A stretch of DNA of 64,000 nucleotides from Globodera rostochiensis (Eukaryota > Nematoda > Chromadorea > Rhabditida > Heteroderidae), in the NCBI GenBank assembly GCA_018350325.1, contig JAEVLN010000034.1:124001-188000 (forward strand). The letters run 5' to 3'. The notes under the pieces were generated by a model. That model saw nothing but the letters and a program-made list of their open reading frames with translations. It searched no databases and was not told the origin of the DNA. Shown one piece after another: positions 24,201 to 36,200 of the stretch; position 1 is the first letter of the stretch; every line of letters begins with the position of its first letter. The translations under genes and the position numbers were made by a program.

Positions 24201-27200
24201 GGGGGGGTCAGGGTTTCCGGAGGGTCGGAGTTTCCGGGGAGTCGGGGTTTTCGGGTTTGCCACAGCAAATTTTAAATTTGTCTCCCTCCTCCCACCTCTC
24301 CTGCAGTTTTTTGTGCCGATCCTCCGTCAGCTCGACCATGTGTGTCCAACTTTGGTCCAACGCTTTGATGCGCTTCACAATCTCCGGCACGCCAATTTCG
24401 CTAGACGCCATCAATTCCATGCCTTTGGAGCGCACCACTTGCACCTGCGGCTGATGGGTGGCCAACTCACTGAAAATGGGAACATTTTGAAGAAAGAGAA
24501 AAAAGTGATCAGAATTAAGATGTGATCGGTAGTGATCTGACTCGAATATTAAAATGATCAAGGTATTTATTAGTGCTGCACGAGAGTCTCGATATCGAGT
24601 ATCGACTCGAGAAAAGTCTCGAGTTTTTTGGGTCTCGGGCTCGAGTCTCGCGTATTTAGTCTCGATTTTCGAGACTTTTTTACACTGGTAAAAATGGCAT
24701 TTTTGGTGAAAATTCATCACAAATTTTGAGCTTAAATATTTAAAAAATGCATAATTAATATCTTTTGCACAACGTTTCCCTTAAATCTCTTGTGGCTTAG
24801 TGGTTAAATTCTTGTTTCTTATTTTCCTTAGCAGAGGTTCAATCCCCCGAGTGGAACCACTCTTTTTATTCTTTTAATTAAATACTTAATTACTCTTTTT
24901 TACAGATTTATAGTCAAAAAACAAAACCTAATATGGTTATTTTTTTTGCAATCCCTCCTTCCTACACCTAAAAAAGCTTACAAAAATTGCCGCATTTTTA
25001 AAATTTTTGGTTAAAATCTCATAACAAATCGAGTAAAAGATTCAAAATTTTCTCGGCGGCGCCTATCGGCACCGCCGACATCCCCCCCCCAGAAGTAAAG
25101 CAGAATTCTCAAAAAAAATTGCATCTTGGGAAATTTCTTAATCAAAAAACGCAATAAAAAGGGAAAAATACATCCCCTAAAAACAAAAATTTTCGGAAAA
25201 ACTTGCTTAGGAAAAATGCAATAAAACCCTAAAATACACGCCTAAAAATCGACTTTTTCCGGTACCCCTCCCCCCCAAAGCAAAATCCTAAATACGTGCC
25301 TGGGCACACCATCTTTACTTTTAAACCGATTATTTTTAGTCAAAATCAAGATAAAAATCATTAGATTTGGTCTAAAATTGACGTTATCTTAGCAAATTAT
25401 GACATTTTTGAAGTAATTAAAAATTTTACGAAAAAAAGTCTCGATATCGAGTATCGACTCGAGAAAAGTCTCGGGTTTTTTGGGTCTCGGGCCTCGGGCT
25501 CGAGTCTCGAGGTAAAGTATCGGGCTCGGGCTCGAGTCTCGAGGTAAAGTATCGGGCTCGGGCTCGAGTCTCGAGGTAAAGTATCGGGCTCGGGCTCGAG
25601 TCTCGAGTATCGAGAAATTTTGGGTCTCGTGCAGCACTAGTATTTATAGAGACGAAGATCAAGTTCAGCTCAACGTTTAGAGGTCGAAAGAATTAATTGA
25701 TGGAAATGGAATAAGAATTGGGGAAAAATGATCAGTTGGTAAAACTTTTGTTTTCCTGATCTGGAATTCAAAAAAAAAGATTCCGATTGTCCGATCATTT
25801 TGATTATTTCCTCAATAGAAAAAAAACTTTGGGAATTGATCGGGATCCCGGACCGACCATTTTTGGCGGATTTTCGGCAGTGGGTCAGGAAGATTTAGCC
25901 GGAGGGTCTCGATCCCAAAAAATCGATTTGCCCCGGGTCTCCCTAATTTTGAATGATCGAAGAAGCTTCTCTCACGTGTCAAACCGCCGATGTTTACGGC
26001 GCAGATTTTGCACACCCGCCAAATCGCGTCCGTAGTCGTCGCTGCTGACCAAAAGCTGTGAACAAAAACGGGCAATAAAATTAACTTTTTTCGTTAATTT
26101 TCAATAAATTTAATTAATTTTTTTAAAAAACGGAAGCTAAAGATTGGCAGACATTTGCGCCGCGGACATTTGCGCCGCAGACATTTGCGCCGCAGACATT
26201 TGCGCCGCAAGCCAAAATAGACATTTGCGCCGGGACATTTGCGCCGCAGACATTTGCGCCGCAAAAATATAACAAAAAATTAAATCAAATAAAAAAAACT
26301 CAAACAAATGCTTTGCCGATGAATTTTTTAAATTATTTTGTCTGCTTTTAGCCGGAGTTAATTTTTATGCATATAAATCTGAAATTCATCAAAATTAACC
26401 CCGTTTGGAAGATGCTTATCAAGCTGATCGTTTACGTCCTTTTGAAATCGATCCAACTCGAGGTTTAGGTACAAAAAGACCAAAAACATATATTGAAAAT
26501 GATGAGGCCATTCGTACACTTATTATAAATTATGATAACAATCCTAACAAGGACAACCCGACTATAATTCGTCACTTGATGGCTCTCCAATATAGGATGT
26601 CTGCAAAGGGATTAGAAAATTGGATCGATTAATGTTGGAAAAAATTGTGCTGGTTGGGCCTTCAGCAAGCCAATTCACGGAAAAAGCATTTGTTTGAGTT
26701 TTTTTATTTGATTTAATTTTTTGTTATATTTCTGCGGCGCAAATGTCCTACCACGAAAACAGTCAAAATGTCCCTAAATCGGTCAAAATGTCAACTGGGC
26801 CTAAATCGGTCAAAATGTCAACTGGGCCTAAAGCGGTCAAAATTCCAACTGGGCCTAAAACGGTCAAAATGCCAACTGGGCCTAAAACGGTCAAAATGCC
26901 AACTGGGCCTAAAACGGTCAAAATGCCAACTGGGCCTAAAAGGGTCAAAATGCCAACTGGGCCTAAAAGGGTCAAAATGCCAACTGGGCCTAAATCGGTC
27001 AAAATGCCAACTGGGCCTAAAACGGTCAAAATGCCAACTGGGCCTAAAAGGGTCAAAATGCCAACTGGGCCTAAATCGGTCAAAATGCCAACTGGGCCTA
27101 AAACGGTCAAAATGCCAACTGGGCCTAAAACGGTCAAAATGCCAACTGGGCCTAAAAGGGTCAAAATGCCAACTGTCTGGTTGGCATTTCGTCCTGACAC

Positions 27201-30200
27201 GAAAAAAAGCACGCACTTTCTTCTCCTTGATCCACGACTCCTCCTCGTCAATGTCGCGCAGGAACTGGTGGACAGTGATCGCCTTGTTCAACTTGTCCCG
27301 ACGCACATTGGCCGCGTCCTGGGGAAAAATTTAAAAATGTATTTAAAATAATTAAACTAAAAGAACAATTTAATTCAAAATAAATATACTCAATTAAAAA
27401 GAGTTATAATTAAAATTAATTATTAATATTATTCAAGGCTCACTTTCACACGCTCATAGCGCTCGTTGATGTTCCGCCGTCGTCCGTCAATCTGTGCTTG
27501 GTCGAACTGCTCCGACTCGAGCAGTGCATCCGCCTGGCGATTCATGTCCTCCACCCGGTCGGCATGAGCAGTGATGTCAGCCTGTTATTTACAATTTTTT
27601 TTAAATTTAAAACCAAATAAAAACATTGAAATTGCGCCCACCTCCAACAGTTGATGCTTCTTCAACAAATTTTCAATGCTGGCCAAGTCGCGTCCGTAGT
27701 CCTCGGAGGCGAGCAGTGTCTCAACCTTTTTAAAGGGGTCGGATAAATCAAAATAGATGCACCTCTTATTATGTTAATTATTTTGTTCCAATTTTTTTGT
27801 TTAAATTTATTGATTGATCAAAATTGTTGTTTGAAGCTCCTCGATAAATTCAAATATTAAGAGTGATGATTTAAATTTGATTTTTCTATTGTAAAACAAA
27901 TATATATGAACAAATTTGCTGACTTTAAAATGTTCATTCATCGCTGATCAATTTTTTTAGCGAATTTTCATTTAATTAAAACTTGGAAATAGCAAGTTTT
28001 TGGTCAGATTAGAGTAAAACCCCAAAAAACCAAAACCCAAAAATGACTAAAAAATTTTTGGTTTTTGGGTCCAAGTTTCCGGTCTCAGTTTCAACCCTAA
28101 CCTAAATTTTTATAGCACATTTTTTTAAAGAAATTAAAAAAAATTTGATCAACAACCAACCAACCAACCTCGCCCAGCCAAAACTCCAAATCCTTGACGG
28201 CGGCCATGAACGTCTTCTGCTTGTTGGCCTCCTTCAACCGGTGGCTCTTCTCCGTCGTCGTCTTCACCAACTGTTCCCATTGGTCGTTGAGCGCGCGCAG
28301 GCGGGCGGACACCTTCAAAAAGTTTTTAATTTTAACGTGTTTTTTTTTGTTGCTAATTTGTAAGAAATAAATTTCACAAATCCAAAATTTCGTTTCAAGC
28401 AAATTACCGCTGTCTCGCCTCCACCACATTTTGCTGCAGTTATAAGATTTTGTCCGGCCGAAATCAGTGTCGCAATGCGATCCGCATTCGCAGACAGTTC
28501 AGCTTCAAATGCCTGTGAAAAAAATGGGTGAACAATTAATTAAACGTCCAGTCAGTCATTTCAGTGCCAAAATATGCACTGGGTAATGAAGGTACTGCTC
28601 GAGCTTGTTGGTAAAAGAAAAATGCGGTTGATTTGATTTTTAATTTCTTGAAATCATGATGCATTTATTGATTTCCCCTGAACTGCTCGAAAATGTCCTG
28701 TACGAAGATTTTTGCGATTGATTCCTTGGTTTCTTTTCCCCTGAACTGCTCGAAAATGTTTGAATTGATAATGTTCTGTACGGAGATTTTGCGATCAATT
28801 CCTTGTTTGAATTGGTAATGTTCTGTACGGTGATTTTTGCGATCGATTCCTTGGTTTCCTTTTCCCCCGAACTGCTCGAAAATGTTGATTGTTAAAATGT
28901 TTTGTGCTGGGATTTTTGCGATCGAATTCTCGGCTTCCCCTCTCGTTGTTGCTCTTCCCCTTCCCCGCCACCTGTTGCTTTTGGTGTTTCTGCTGTATAT
29001 TTGTCGGATCGCGGTAGGTCTCCTCCTGCGCGACTTGGAACTTCTCCGCCATCCAATTCTCCACCTCGTCCGCGTCGCGCGAGAATTGCTGCAGTGTCTG
29101 CGACTCGCCCAACTTTGAACGCTTTTCGATCAGCGCCGCCTTCAGCTGATCCCAGCGTTCAAAAATTTGATCACGCTTAGCAGTGATTTGCTGAAAATTG
29201 ATCAAAAAATATCAATCCCAAGTCGACCAGTCAGTGTGTTCATGAATTATTTTGATCAGGTTCATTTTTGATCAACAGAGCTTGGATTTTTAGGCTCGAA
29301 GAACTCAAAATAGGTGAGAAAAAAAATGCCAAATAGGCTCAAAACCTCCGGGGTTCATAATTTTTAAAATAAAAATTTTATAAAACTGAGATGCTTGAAA
29401 ACATTTGAACATTTAAGGGCATATTTTGTGCAAAAAAAGACGATTTTATGGACTTCATTTTTGAGCAAGGAAAAAAACGATAAGGATCTTGACAAAAAAA
29501 CTCGAACTTATTGCGTTTCTTATAGGAATTTTTCAACACAAAAAGTTCAAAAAAGTCGCCAAAAATGCCGAAATAGGCACAACAAATATATTCAGATGTC
29601 TAATGCAAATAAAAACATGTTTTTGGTGCATAACTTGCCAAAACAAAGCTGCAGAAGCTTAGGCTTAGGCTTATTAATTAAATAAATAAAAATCTAGTCC
29701 CGTTTTGAATAAGCGCGTGTAACACTTACCGGCGCCGCATAGTGTCCAGCTTGGACAAGTTGTCGTGACAGTGTGTCCAGGTTGTTCAGCTTTTCCTGCT
29801 GTGACGCGATTGCTTTGTCAAAGTCTTCATGCTTTTTGATCAACGACTCCACATTGTCGCCGGACGGGTCCTCTTGCGACAAGAAAGCCTTGAAAATTTG
29901 TTGTGTTGAAGTCCAAAAATCGCAAACGCTTTTGTGCCCCACCTCCCGAGCGCTCATCCACGTGTCGCACTGCTCGCAGTCGCGGTTGAACAACTGCAAC
30001 TCCAGGCACTGGTCGAGCACCTTGCGCCGCTCCACCCACGCCTCCTCCAGGCGTCGACGCGCCTCATTCACGTCCTCCATGCGTTGGCGCACGTCGTCCG
30101 CTGCGTAGTGGCCGCTACGGATCAGCTGGTTGCCGAACTGCTCGTACGCGTGGAATGTGGACGCACGCGCGTCAATCTCTGTCCGATAGTCCTGATGGCG

Positions 30201-33200
30201 TTCCAGAAGCGCCTGCAACACACACACACACAACAAACATGTAGATGATCCACCGAAAGTGCCACCCACCTCGGCACCGGTGACATCGTTTGCCAACTCC
30301 TCGCTGGACACCAGCTGAACCATGCCGTCCACCCATTGCATCAGATCGTGATAATCGCTGAGGAAGCGTTGGTAGTCTGAAAATCAACAGGGTTATCACC
30401 AAAATTTCAAGCATTTTCCTCTCGGGGGGTCCGGGAGGAAATCCTTTCCACCCCCCCCCGTTTTGTCCAACGCAAAACTTGACCCCCAAGGCTTTCTCCT
30501 ATGCTTCTGATCTGATCATTCCTATGCTTCCGATCTGATCACTTTCCTATGCTTCTGATCTGATCATTTTCCTATGCTTCTGATCTGATCATTTTCCTAT
30601 GCTGCTAATCTCTGATCACTTTACTATGCTGGTATCTATGATCACTTTACTATGCTGCTAATCTCTGATCACTTACTATGCTGGTAATCTATGATCACTT
30701 TACTATGCTGCTAATCTCTGATCAGTGATCGCGATCAATGCTCTCCCAATACTTTTGGGTCGGCTTATTTGAGAGTTGTTAAGTGTACCCGAACGAAAAC
30801 ACTGACCATAGCTGTCCAACAGTTTGTCCTTGCGCCGATTGGCCTTCTGCGTCAGCGTTGTCCACTGCTCGTTGAGTTGCCGTTGCAAATCGTAAATTTG
30901 TTCAGCCGCCTCGGGGTGCGTTTGCCTCAGGCGATTGGCCTACAGTACACACATTTTTATTTTTAAAAATTGACAAATTTGCTGAACACCTCCAACACCC
31001 CTTAATTCAAATTTGCTGAACACCCCCAACACCCCTTAATTCAAATTTGCTGAACACCCCCAACACCCTTTATGCTGAACACCCCCAACACCCTTTATGC
31101 TGAACACCCCCAACCCCTCTTAATTCAAATTTGCTGAACACCCCCAACCCCCCCCCTGCCTCAAAATGTTTAAAAAAAGCAGCTTCAAAATAACGAAAAA
31201 ATCCGTAAAACTCTGCCACAATGCCACAACAATAACAACAGCCAACACCTTTTCGTCCAATGCCCGAATTTTGTCACCCAACGCGGCCAAGTCGCGCTCC
31301 ACGCCCTCGTGCTTGCGCTGCAGCGCCTGCACAGAGCGCAGGTCACGTCCAAAGTCTTCCGAGTCGAGCGTCTCGTTCTTCTCCTGCAAAATTAGCTCTT
31401 GTCAATCAATCCCAAAACACCGTAAAGGCCACAAACTTTTGATCACAAGAATTATTTTTTTGATTCTCGAAAAATGTTTGGCATCAAATTCAAGCTGTTT
31501 GCTTGCCTGAATCCAGTCCTTCGTCTCGTCCACGTCCTTGTGAAAGCGTTGCACTTCGTGCGCCGACTCCAACTGTTGGCCGCGCTCTTCAGCCTTTAAG
31601 CAATAAATAGGTAATTAGCGTTTTCGATTTTAATTAATTAAAACTAGTTTTTATTAATTACAAATTAAAAATATATTTATTTTTGTATATTTAATTCTTA
31701 ATGAGAAGAAAGAAGCAGCACGCACTTTTTGCTCCAACGCCTTCCAACGCGCGTTCAGGTCGTCAATTTGTTGACGAATGCGCACCGCCGTCTCCGTTTG
31801 GCCCATTTGGGACAAGCTAAAGCCAAAGAGAACAAATCAAATTTTGTGCCAAAAGTTCCACAAAAAATATGGAGTTCTTGAACTATTTTTCCTGAACTCC
31901 CCATGCTCTGAAATGAATGAAAATCATGTTTTTAGCTCACCTCAATTATATATTTCATAGTTCTTTATTTTTTAGGAACTAAATAAAGAACTATTTCGGC
32001 CTCTGAAAATTCCTTAAGAAAAATGCACCCCTAAAGATCGACTTTTTCGAATTTTTTAAAATCACATATTTAAAATTTTTATCACAAAATAAATTTTGAT
32101 TAATAAATGTCATGAAATTTTTTTGGCTACTTACACCCCTAATTCTGGCATTTTTTAGCAACTGTTTAGGCCATTTTTAGTGCCTATTTTGAGGTTTTTA
32201 AGGAACTATTGAATTAACTATTTTGGGGTTTTTAGGAACTAAAATCCGGGCCCCGCAAATTCCATAACAAAAAATGAAAAAATTAAAAATTCCGCGCGCG
32301 CGCATTTTTACTCACCGCGTCGCGATCTGGTTCATCTCCTGCAAGCGTACCTCATTTGCCTTCAGATCGTTTTTGAAGTCGTTGAATCTGAAATATATTT
32401 AAAAATAAAATTCCAATAATATGATGAATTAATTCTAAATGAGGTCCAAAAAACTAGAGACCGGCCAAACCCGCTTTTTTTCGGGATCAAAATCCCGTAA
32501 AAATGCGCCATAAATGGGTTTTCAGGATCAGTGATTTCCCGGTTCCATTTTTTGTGGCGGTTCCGATTACTGATCAGGATCCCGGCGCTCGAAATCCCGA
32601 CAAACTGTCCACGGTCGGGCTCTCTAGTCAAAACAGCACACCCTAAAAATTTGTGCGACTGCTCGAGAGTCACTCTCGAGTAGTACAAAAACAGTACACT
32701 CTTCTCATTCTACCAAACACTACAAACACACACACACACACTGACGCACTTGTTCTGCAACACCTCCACTTGCTCCAGGTCCTGCCCGATCTCCTGCTGT
32801 GAGGCGACCGTCTCGCGCGACCTGATCCATTCCGCCAGGTCGTTGGCTTCGCGCAGTAACTGTTTTGTTAATAAAATAAAATAATTTTGCAATTTTCAAA
32901 TTTAGGGGGGAGGGCGGGACCTGGTAAGCTTTGCACGCCTCCTCCAACTTGCGCTTGCGCTGCTCGCCCAGCATCAGCAGCCGCTTGTACTGGTCCTCAC
33001 TCTGGCTCTGCTTGGCGTTTATTGTGTTCATCGGCTGGCCGGCCAACGCCTTTAATTGAATGATGAAAATTAAAAATAAACTAAAAATAAATAAATTAGT
33101 AATTTTTCTAAAAATTAAAATAAAATTGAGCCTGTTGATCGAGATTCCGATCGACATCTCAAACTTTTCAATCAAGATTTCGATCAAAAATCTCGACTCT

Positions 33201-36200
33201 CAAAAAATCGCAGTCAAGCCAAAACTTTGTCGACCGAGCTTTTGATCGAGAATCTCGATCGTCCTTGCTCTAATCTACACAAAATTGAAATAAAATCCTC
33301 CCGAATTTGTCCACACCTGGTGGTGGTGTTGCGAGCCCGGCTCAATGCGCTTCACATAGGCGGCCGGGACGAAGCCTTGCCGGTCGCTGACCTCCACCTT
33401 CCACCAGTCCTTGTTGGACGCGTTCAGCAGTGTCAGCACGTCACCCTTTTTCATGGACACCTCGCGGGGCGATTTCTCGGTGTACTGAAATGATCAGATT
33501 ACACACAGTCAGTCTCATTTTGGTCAAATATTTGTACCGCCTGATCAGGCCCCTCCGGATCTGATCAGGCCCCGGATCTGATCAACCCTGTCGGATCTGA
33601 TCAATTGATCAACCCTGCCGGATCTGATCAGCCCCATAAGCCAGATCACACATGACCACATTTGACAACATCAGCACTTGCCTCGTACAGTGCCACCACA
33701 CACTCTTTGCCCAACTGTCCGCCCAACTGTTCCTGGTACTTGCATTGGCCCGCCTCTTTGCGCAACTCTTCGATGGTGGTGTTGAACGCCTCCAAATCGC
33801 TCATCAATGCGCGATGCTTCTTCAGCAACGACTCCGCGCTGTCCTCGTCCTTGCCATAATCGGTGCTGCCGACGAGCGGCTCCTTGTCACGCATCCACGA
33901 CTCGGCCTGCACAAAGAACGCGTTGAAAATGTGCACTGATTTTGAAAACGACCCCATCCCCGTCCCCGATATTCAGTCACGCCCGGCTTGTCCCCCGACT
34001 CCCCGAAACCCCAGCCACCGATACATTTTGGAAAGCCTATTCCCAGATGGTCTCGACATGACATTCCCGACGGGTCCCTCCTACCCTTGCCGCCATCCAA
34101 GGGCCAGGGATGAACTCCAAACTTTAAAAATTGGGGTTGGTAGCCAGAGACGTCGGGGTTTGACAAAGTCGGGAACGAGGATCAAAATTCAAATTCGAGA
34201 CCAGCAGGCCGCTTTTTGCAATTGAATAGTAAAAGCTTGCTCGCTTATAAAATATTATCACCTCATTGGCATCAGCCAGGTACTGGTGCGCCTGCAGCGA
34301 GTCCTGCAGGTCCTGCTTGCGCTTGTCCGCCTTGGTCTTCAGCGCGCGCCAATTGTCACGCAGTTGGGCTGAACAACAAACAATGTGATGGATTGATTGA
34401 TGATGTCATCATTTATCGATTAGCATTTCGTCAACGATTTGTGATCGATCGATTTTGTTTTCTCACATTTCTTGTCGCGAATGTCGGGTGCCAGAAAGTG
34501 GCCACGCTGGACCATTTGCTCCGCCGATTGGGCAACCTGTGAACAGACAAATTCACACAATATAAATATATTTGGGTTGGTCCCCGACCCCTCGGGGGCG
34601 GCAACGTCTTGGTCTGATCAGCCCCCGATCAGTAGCTGGGTCTGATCAGCCCCGATCAGTAGTTGGTTCTGATCAGCCCCGATCAGTAGTTGGTTCTGAT
34701 CAGCCCCCGATCAATAGCTGGTTCTGATCAGCCCCCCGATCAGTAGCTGGTTCTGATCAGCCCCCCAATCAGTCAGTAGGTGTCCTCAATCCCCCAAAAA
34801 GAGAGGGGCGATGTACTGCTCGCTCCCCCGGTATCCCCGCGTCGGACCTGCTCCATCTGTTGCTCGTGGTTTGCAATCTCGGTGTGCAATGCGTTCTGCT
34901 TCTTGATCAGATTCTGCACGCCGACCAGGTCACGACCGCGATTTGTGGACGCCGCAATTTGCTCCTTCTCACGAATCCAGGCCAACTCGTGGTCAATGTC
35001 ACGGAACAGCTGATGGCCAAGCAGTGACTCGGCCAACTTCTGTTTGCGACGCTGCAACGGCTCGCGCAACGCCTCGAACCGCTGCTGCAACACGTCAAAC
35101 TTTTTGCTGATCAACGGCGCGTTGAAGTGCCCGGTGTCGTGGAACTCGCGCGTCTGGTGCCCGATCGCATCAATGCGTTCCTGCAGCACGAGAAGTTCGA
35201 GCAGTATGTGTATAGTAAGAAAGCCGCCGCTTGACGGGACTCACCTGATGCGCGTTGTAGTCACTCTCCACCAGGCCGAGCTTCTTCTGCAAATTCTGCA
35301 CCGAGATCAGGTCCTTGCCGAAGTCCTCGCTGGCCAGCTGACCCTCCAGCTCGCTGAGCCACAACTCCACGTCCTCAATGTTGCGGTTGAACAACTGCTC
35401 CTGGTTGGCCTCCTGCAGCTTGGCACCCTTCAAGCCGCTCGCGTCGACCAGCTCGGTCCACAGCTCCTCCACCTCGTTGAGTCGAGACTGTAGCAAGGAA
35501 GGAAATGAGATTTCATTGTTGTGGTTCGTCTGATCACAATTCCCCCAAGACCCAAGGGTAAGAGATCAGAGACCGGATCAATCGATTCAGATCAGCAGAT
35601 CACTCAAAACTGAACAACAAAATATGATCCGATCAATCAAATCAAGGAGGAGAGATCCGTTCAACACAACACCGGTAAACAATCATAGGCCCAGCAGATC
35701 TCAGACAGACCAGTTCCAAGATTTTTGGATAAAGTAGAGTAGGCCGGGACCGGGATTGAGAAAATAAAAAAACCGGGATTTTATAAGGGTGAAAATTAAT
35801 CAACTCTCGGTCAAAAAAACGACTACTGGTCAAAAACAAAGATTTGAAATTTTGAAAAAACCGGGATTTTATAAGGGGGAAATTCAGTCCCAAATTGGAG
35901 ATTTCAGTACCAGTCTCGGTCCTGGCCTACTCTAGGATAAAGAAAAGCATGGGGATTGGCATTAAGGATCGGACAATCGAGCTCGATTCAAAATCTCGAT
36001 CGGTCCTCAAATTCGATCAAACTAATTGGCATCATCTGCTCTGCGCCCACCTGGATGTGCTCGTTGGCGTAGTGGCCCGATTGGATCAGCTCCTGCCCGG
36101 TGGCCTTAGTCTCGTCCAGTCGATTGCGATTTGCGCGCAATTCCTGCTCAAAGTTGCCGTGCTTCTGCAACTTGCCACGAATGTTGGTCGGGTCCAAGTA

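Noticed and set aside
22979..24525. Open frames of over 400 codons on both strands (Gly/Ser/Phe-rich or Pro-rich)
   Set aside because: They are read-through of a GC-rich minisatellite in an alpha-spectrin intron, open in several frames at once; no splice or start context.
24785..24850. Functional tRNA gene
   Set aside because: Boxes are present but the stems do not pair into a cloverleaf; better read as a SINE-like remnant.
26743..27351. Repeat protein VKMPTGPKT and frames on the opposite strand
   Set aside because: The 27-bp satellite is nine codons long, so several frames stay open; it lies in an alpha-spectrin intron.
33652..33939. Plus-strand Leu/Ala-rich frames over alpha-spectrin exons (also at 29934-30248, 35044-35493, 39777-40181)
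   Set aside because: Antisense shadows of helical spectrin-repeat exons.
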